A stretch of DNA of 8,263 nucleotides, from assembly GCA_007124415.1 (NCBI GenBank), contig SLFE01000252.1, forward strand, positions 1-8,263, written 5' to 3'. This document shows, piece after piece, positions 6,001-8,263 of this stretch. This DNA comes from Waddliaceae bacterium (GTDB taxonomy: Bacteria > Chlamydiota > Chlamydiia > Chlamydiales > SLFE01). Every line of letters starts with the position of its first letter. Position 1 is the stretch's first letter. The translations under genes and the position numbers were made by a program. The notes under the pieces are model-generated. The model saw only the letters and a program-made list of their open reading frames with translations, made no database searches and had not been told where the DNA came from.

Positions 6001-6800
6001 TTGCGGAATTTCGGGTTGCCCAAGGAGTCCATTTCCCAAATCTCGCACGGCTCGCCCGACTGGACATTGAGAAGGACTTCGTGCGACATCCAATCGTCTC
6101 TGTCGATGTAGTGGCAGTCGTTGGTGGCGACAAGATCAATATTTTCCCTTTTTGCAGCGTCGAGCAATACTTCGGAAACTTGCACCTGCTTTTTCAAAAA
6201 ATCCTGATAAAACTGCTCGAGCCAAGCCTCTTTTCCGAGGCCGTCTGCCTCGATTGCCTCACCAGACATTTGATGCCTCTGAATCTCAAGGTAGAAATCA
6301 TCGCCGAAAAGATCGTGGTACTGCTTGATTTTGCCGCGGGCCTCCTCTTCGGAGCCGTGGATAATCGTCTGGGAGATCTCGCTCCCGAGGCATCCCGACA
6401 GACAGATCAGACCCTCTTTGTATTTTTCCAAAACCTCCCAGTCGATCCGGGGATTGTAGTAAAAGCCTTCAAGATAGCCTATGGACGAGAGCTTGCAGAG
6501 ATTGTGGTACCCCTGCTGATTTTTGGCCAAAAGCGTCAAGTGGTAGGCCGCTTTGTTGTAGGGGCCCTTCTTTCTCTCCAGGCGCGACCCCGGGGCAAGG
6601 TAGACCTCGCATCCGATGATCGGCTTGACACCTTCTTTCATGCAGGCTTTGTAAAATTCGACGACGCCGAACATATTGCCGTGATCGGTGAGCGCCACGG
6701 CGGGCATTTGAAATTCAGCGGCTTTTTTAGCGATCACATCGACAGGCGAGAGCGCATCGAGTATCGAGTACTGCGAATGGTTATGAAGATGCACAAACAT
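3078..6800 (-). CDS. dnaE: DNA polymerase III alpha subunit (DnaE, replicative polymerase)
   Basis: This 1240-residue protein is the catalytic subunit of the replicative C-family polymerase. An N-terminal PHP domain (about 1-290) has HNHSQYSILD (6-15), LTDHGNMFG (37-45), GCE (63-65), H87, LSGCLGS (134-140) and NDCHY (227-231). The Pol3 palm/fingers follow, with PVGPGRGSGAGS (415-426), the catalytic PDIDVDICM (458-466) and KMDFLG (611-616, third catalytic Asp D613). The fingers carry ALYRPGPMDMIP, YQEQVM and YGFNKSHAAAYG (801-812). A helix-hairpin-helix region (about 880-935), an OB fold (about 1037-1120), a Lys-rich linker (about 1134-1163) and a C-terminal domain complete it. Compared with E. 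coli (1160 aa), extra residues near 250-275 and the C-terminal tail explain the length. A clamp-binding-like YMSLF lies at 966-970. The start is ATG 6800-6798, with AAGGA about 8 nt before it. The gene follows uhpC by 21 nt and is probably co-transcribed. The frame is intact throughout, and the identification is secure. Confidence 0.98.
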   Translation of the reverse strand: MFVHLHNHSQYSILDALSPVDVIAKKAAEFQMPAVALTDHGNMFGVVEFYKACMKEGVKPIIGCEVYLAPGSRLERKKGPYNKAAYHLTLLAKNQQGYHNLCKLSSIGYLEGFYYNPRIDWEVLEKYKEGLICLSGCLGSEISQTIIHGSEEEARGKIKQYHDLFGDDFYLEIQRHQMSGEAIEADGLGKEAWLEQFYQDFLKKQVQVSEVLLDAAKRENIDLVATNDCHYIDRDDWMSHEVLLNVQSGEPCEIWEMDSLGNPKFRKPNPKRRTYPSHEMHFKSCEEMQRLFCDLPEALENTVKIAEQCRVELDFETKHYPSYVPPALEGKKYTKKKQAEEVENYLRQLCEEGILRRYTPEKLAEVEKKYPGKDPMQVVRDRLQLEMSIIAPKGMCDYLLIVWDFISWAKGQGIPVGPGRGSGAGSIVCYLIGITDIEPLRFNLFFERFINPERLSYPDIDVDICMSRRGEVIAYTLNKYGKDNVAQIITFGTMKARMTIKDVGRVLNVPLSKVNQICKLIPEDLNITLEKALEKDHELKSMVDSDEDTRRIIERGKKLEGSIRNTGIHAAGIVVSGDPLTDYIPICNAKDSELPATQFSMKPVEQVGMLKMDFLGLKTLTCIKMCVDKIKENHGMQIDWVNLPLDNSAAYEILNQGRTMGIFQMESGGMQELARKLHLDRFEEIFAVGALYRPGPMDMIPSFINRKHGREPIEYDHPWMNEILSETYGIMVYQEQVMQIAQKMAGYSLGEGDVLRKAMGKKDHDEMTRQREKFRKGCIENGIDESTATLVFDKMEKFASYGFNKSHAAAYGYITYVTAYLKANYPKEWLAALMTCDRDDTAKVAKFIRESKAMAISVLPPDVNEAGDTFAATDKGIRFAISAIKGVGSGVVESICEERRKNGRYQSLYDFIKRIDTKRVGKKVIECLIDAGCFDFTGWSRDALRVSVEPMYDASSREQKDKALGYMSLFDTLEDTEADRFSSPPEVLRPTTKNELLFKEKELLGFFLTGHPMDAYKDIMQRLSCVALRDIDEMDNNFVFRSAILIETVGVRFSNKTQRKVAILNISDGMVSYELPVWPELYEQKSHLLNENQLLYAVLELEKQGGEVKLSCRWLDDLTLASEEMIAECDKAFDKAKFFVKRKEQMKDRKPKQPKETIKKEKTGPGQFQIKVDAEKFRHSHILKLKELFEERRGETKVKIDFVAQDKKMASVHIDKPWGIDVSSELKSKVKSLDGVLDIN

Positions 6801-6821
6801 TTTGTTTTTCCTTATAAAATA

Positions 6822-8174
6822 TCAAGCCGGCGAAGGCTCGGAACGTGAAACCCCCGCAGGCCAAAACGGAAGAAGGAATATTATAGAGGCCAGGCAGCAA
6901 AAAGCCAAGGCGAAATAAAATCCTCCCCACCCCCAATCCTGAGCGATCCTTGCCAGCGGATATCCCGCCATCGCGGCTCCGAGATAACCGAACCAGCCGA
7001 TGAAACCGGTGGCCGTCGCCGAGGCCTTTTTGTGGGCCAGTTCGGCCGCCGCCATTCCTATCATCATTTGCGGACCGAAAACGCTGAAGCCGACAAGAAT
7101 CATGGCCGCCCCGTCAAACCAGTAAAAACCGTGGGGAACAAACCATAAAAATCCGATTGAAACAAACATCCCCGCAGCAAAAATAACATTCACGGGGCCT
7201 CTTCTGGCACGGAAAATCCGATCGGAGATCCATCCGGCCGACAAGCTGCCGCAAAACCCTCCGATCTCAAAGAGGGAAAGGCAAGAATTGGCCGCGATAT
7301 TGGAATACTCTTTGGATTCGACGAGAAAAAGGACGCCCCATGTAACGACGCCGATCCTGACGACATAAACGAGAAAGTAGGCGCAGGCCAGCAGCCAAAT
7401 GTAGGGATTGAACAAGATGTGCTCGAATAAAATCTCCTTGGTCGTCAGCTCCCTTTCCCCGCTTTCGATCTCCTTGGCGCTCATGTTGCCGTAATCGTCG
7501 CGGAATTTTTCGATCGGAGGCAGTCCCAAAGACTGAGGGGTGTCCCTCAAGCGGTTGACAAGAACAAAGCCCATCAAGATGCAAAGCACTCCCGGAATGT
7601 ACATCGCGTAGCGCCACCCCAGGTAGGCCGTGCACGCCGCCGCCAAAAAGCGGATCGCAAAACCGCCCACGTTGTGGGAGGCGTTCCAGGTCGACCACCA
7701 GCCGCCCCTTTCATTTTTCGAATACCAGTGGGTGAGCAGCCGGGCGCAAGGGGGCCAGCCGAAGCCTTGGAACCAGCCGTTGATCCCCCAGAGCAGCGCA
7801 AAAATCCAGATCGAGGAGAACATCCCGAAGAGTATATTGACAAGACCGGTGACGATCAGCCCTCCCGCCATTATATATCGGGGATTCGACCGGTCGGACA
7901 GAAGACCGCTGACAAACTTGCTCAATCCGTAGGTCAGGGCGAATATCGTGCCCAAATGGCCGAGCTGCGCTTTTTCGTAGCCGAGATCGTTGATCAAAAC
8001 GGGAAGCGCGGCGATATAGCTGTATCTGGTGAAGTAGTAGAAGACGTAGCCGATGAACATCGAGTAAAAAGTACGGATACGCCAGTATCGGTACTTTTTT
8101 TTAACCTCTTCAGGATCTTCTATCTGAGGGGCCGGTTTAGCGGCCTTTAAAAAATCGAAAACTTGAGCTGTCAT
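6822..8174 (-). CDS. uhpC: Hexose-phosphate:phosphate antiporter, UhpC/UhpT/GlpT (OPA) family
   Basis: This 450-residue MFS transporter has 12 predicted membrane helices. OPA-family antiporters exchange cytoplasmic phosphate for external organophosphates; chlamydial members take glucose-6-phosphate from the host cell. Numbering from the ATG, FTRYSY gives R50 in helix 1, TYGLSKFVSG gives K86, WNASHNVGG gives H167, and LVYVVRIGV gives R273. These match the phosphate-binding R45, K80, H165 and R269 of GlpT. Family signatures SDRSNPRY (loop 2-3), GWFQGFGWPPCARLL and FGPQMMIGMAAAELAHKKASATATG are present; a hydrophilic loop (about 205-250) joins the two halves. The longest frame starts at TTG 8180-8178, but ATG 8174-8172 is the more likely start; no clear ribosome binding site precedes either. 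The gene lies 21 nt before dnaE on the same strand. E. coli UhpC is a glucose-6-phosphate sensor, yet with no uhpAB genes in view here a transport role is more likely. Substrate choice (glucose-6-P versus glycerol-3-P) is inferred from the chlamydial gene order. Confidence 0.92.
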   Translation of the reverse strand: MTAQVFDFLKAAKPAPQIEDPEEVKKKYRYWRIRTFYSMFIGYVFYYFTRYSYIAALPVLINDLGYEKAQLGHLGTIFALTYGLSKFVSGLLSDRSNPRYIMAGGLIVTGLVNILFGMFSSIWIFALLWGINGWFQGFGWPPCARLLTHWYSKNERGGWWSTWNASHNVGGFAIRFLAAACTAYLGWRYAMYIPGVLCILMGFVLVNRLRDTPQSLGLPPIEKFRDDYGNMSAKEIESGERELTTKEILFEHILFNPYIWLLACAYFLVYVVRIGVVTWGVLFLVESKEYSNIAANSCLSLFEIGGFCGSLSAGWISDRIFRARRGPVNVIFAAGMFVSIGFLWFVPHGFYWFDGAAMILVGFSVFGPQMMIGMAAAELAHKKASATATGFIGWFGYLGAAMAGYPLARIAQDWGWGGFYFALAFCCLASIIFLLPFWPAGVSRSEPSPA

Positions 8175-8263
8175 AATCAAATCAAATTTATTTTGAGTTT
8201 TTCCGAAGTATAGGATAGTTCAGCGAAAAACTCCAGGCTTAAACCGCACAAAGGCTTTATCTA
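8175..8263. other. Upstream region of uhpC, weak promoter only
   Basis: No gene is visible in this last stretch. On the minus strand TATACT (8212-8207) with TGGAGT (8235-8230) 17 nt upstream is the best hexamer pair. The -10 matches 5/6, but the -35 only about half of TTGACA. The 5' leader would be near 27 nt and A/T-rich without a ribosome binding site. The real promoter may lie outside the window if uhpC is co-transcribed with an upstream gene. Confidence 0.3.

Noticed and set aside
5958..6848. Rightward open frame (296 codons) opposite the dnaE N-terminus and reaching into the uhpC end
   Set aside because: It is antisense to the PHP domain and shows no recognisable motif. Such shadow frames are expected opposite a long gene with few TTA, CTA and TCA codons.
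7674..8150. Rightward open frame (158 codons) opposite uhpC
   Set aside because: It is antisense to well-conserved transporter helices; its polar, Pro/Gly-rich translation looks like a shadow rather than a protein.
8235..8257. Direct repeat AGGCTT with 11 nt between copies near the right edge
   Set aside because: Six-base copies are short enough to arise by chance, there are only two, and the window ends before any wider pattern could be judged.

Overview
The window looks like a chromosomal core segment from a member of the Chlamydiae, most likely an environmental (amoeba-associated, Parachlamydia/Waddlia/Criblamydia-like) lineage rather than Chlamydia itself. The argument rests on gene content and order. 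A hexose-phosphate antiporter gene (uhpC type) sits directly before dnaE, and next to it is a run of three genes: a TPR envelope protein, an LptE-like lipoprotein and an RsbW-type kinase. From memory this matches the C. trachomatis CT544-CT545 and CT547-CT549 blocks. Base composition appears close to balanced, higher than in Chlamydia by eye. Genus cannot be fixed from the sequence alone.

Layout, left to right. Positions 1-306 (+) hold the 3' end of an unrecognised gene that enters from outside the window. It meets rsbW (-) tail to tail, with overlapping ends. Positions 281-2284 (-) are a tightly packed three-gene operon transcribed leftward: BamD-like TPR protein, then LptE-like lipoprotein, then RsbW-like anti-sigma kinase. 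A good sigma70-type promoter (TTGACA, 17 nt, TAACCT) lies just upstream of it. Positions 2404-3015 (+) encode a LysE/RhtB-type exporter, divergent from that operon and convergent with dnaE. Positions 3078-6800 (-) encode the replicative DNA polymerase III alpha subunit. Positions 6822-8174 (-) encode the UhpC/GlpT/UhpT-type sugar-phosphate:phosphate antiporter, 21 nt before dnaE and probably co-transcribed with it. Positions 8175-8263 are upstream DNA with at most a weak promoter.

Functionally, the leftward operon combines outer-membrane assembly (beta-barrel insertion and LPS transport) with a partner-switching regulator of sigma factor. The rightmost pair combines import of phosphorylated sugar from the host with genome replication. 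The exporter is the one piece that does not belong to either block. I see no mobile element, CRISPR array, RNA gene or degraded gene. The window is mostly ordinary core genome, and the points worth a second look are modest: the missing lipid anchor on the BamD-like protein, the envelope/anti-sigma operon, the intact PHP exonuclease site in DnaE, and the inserted exporter.
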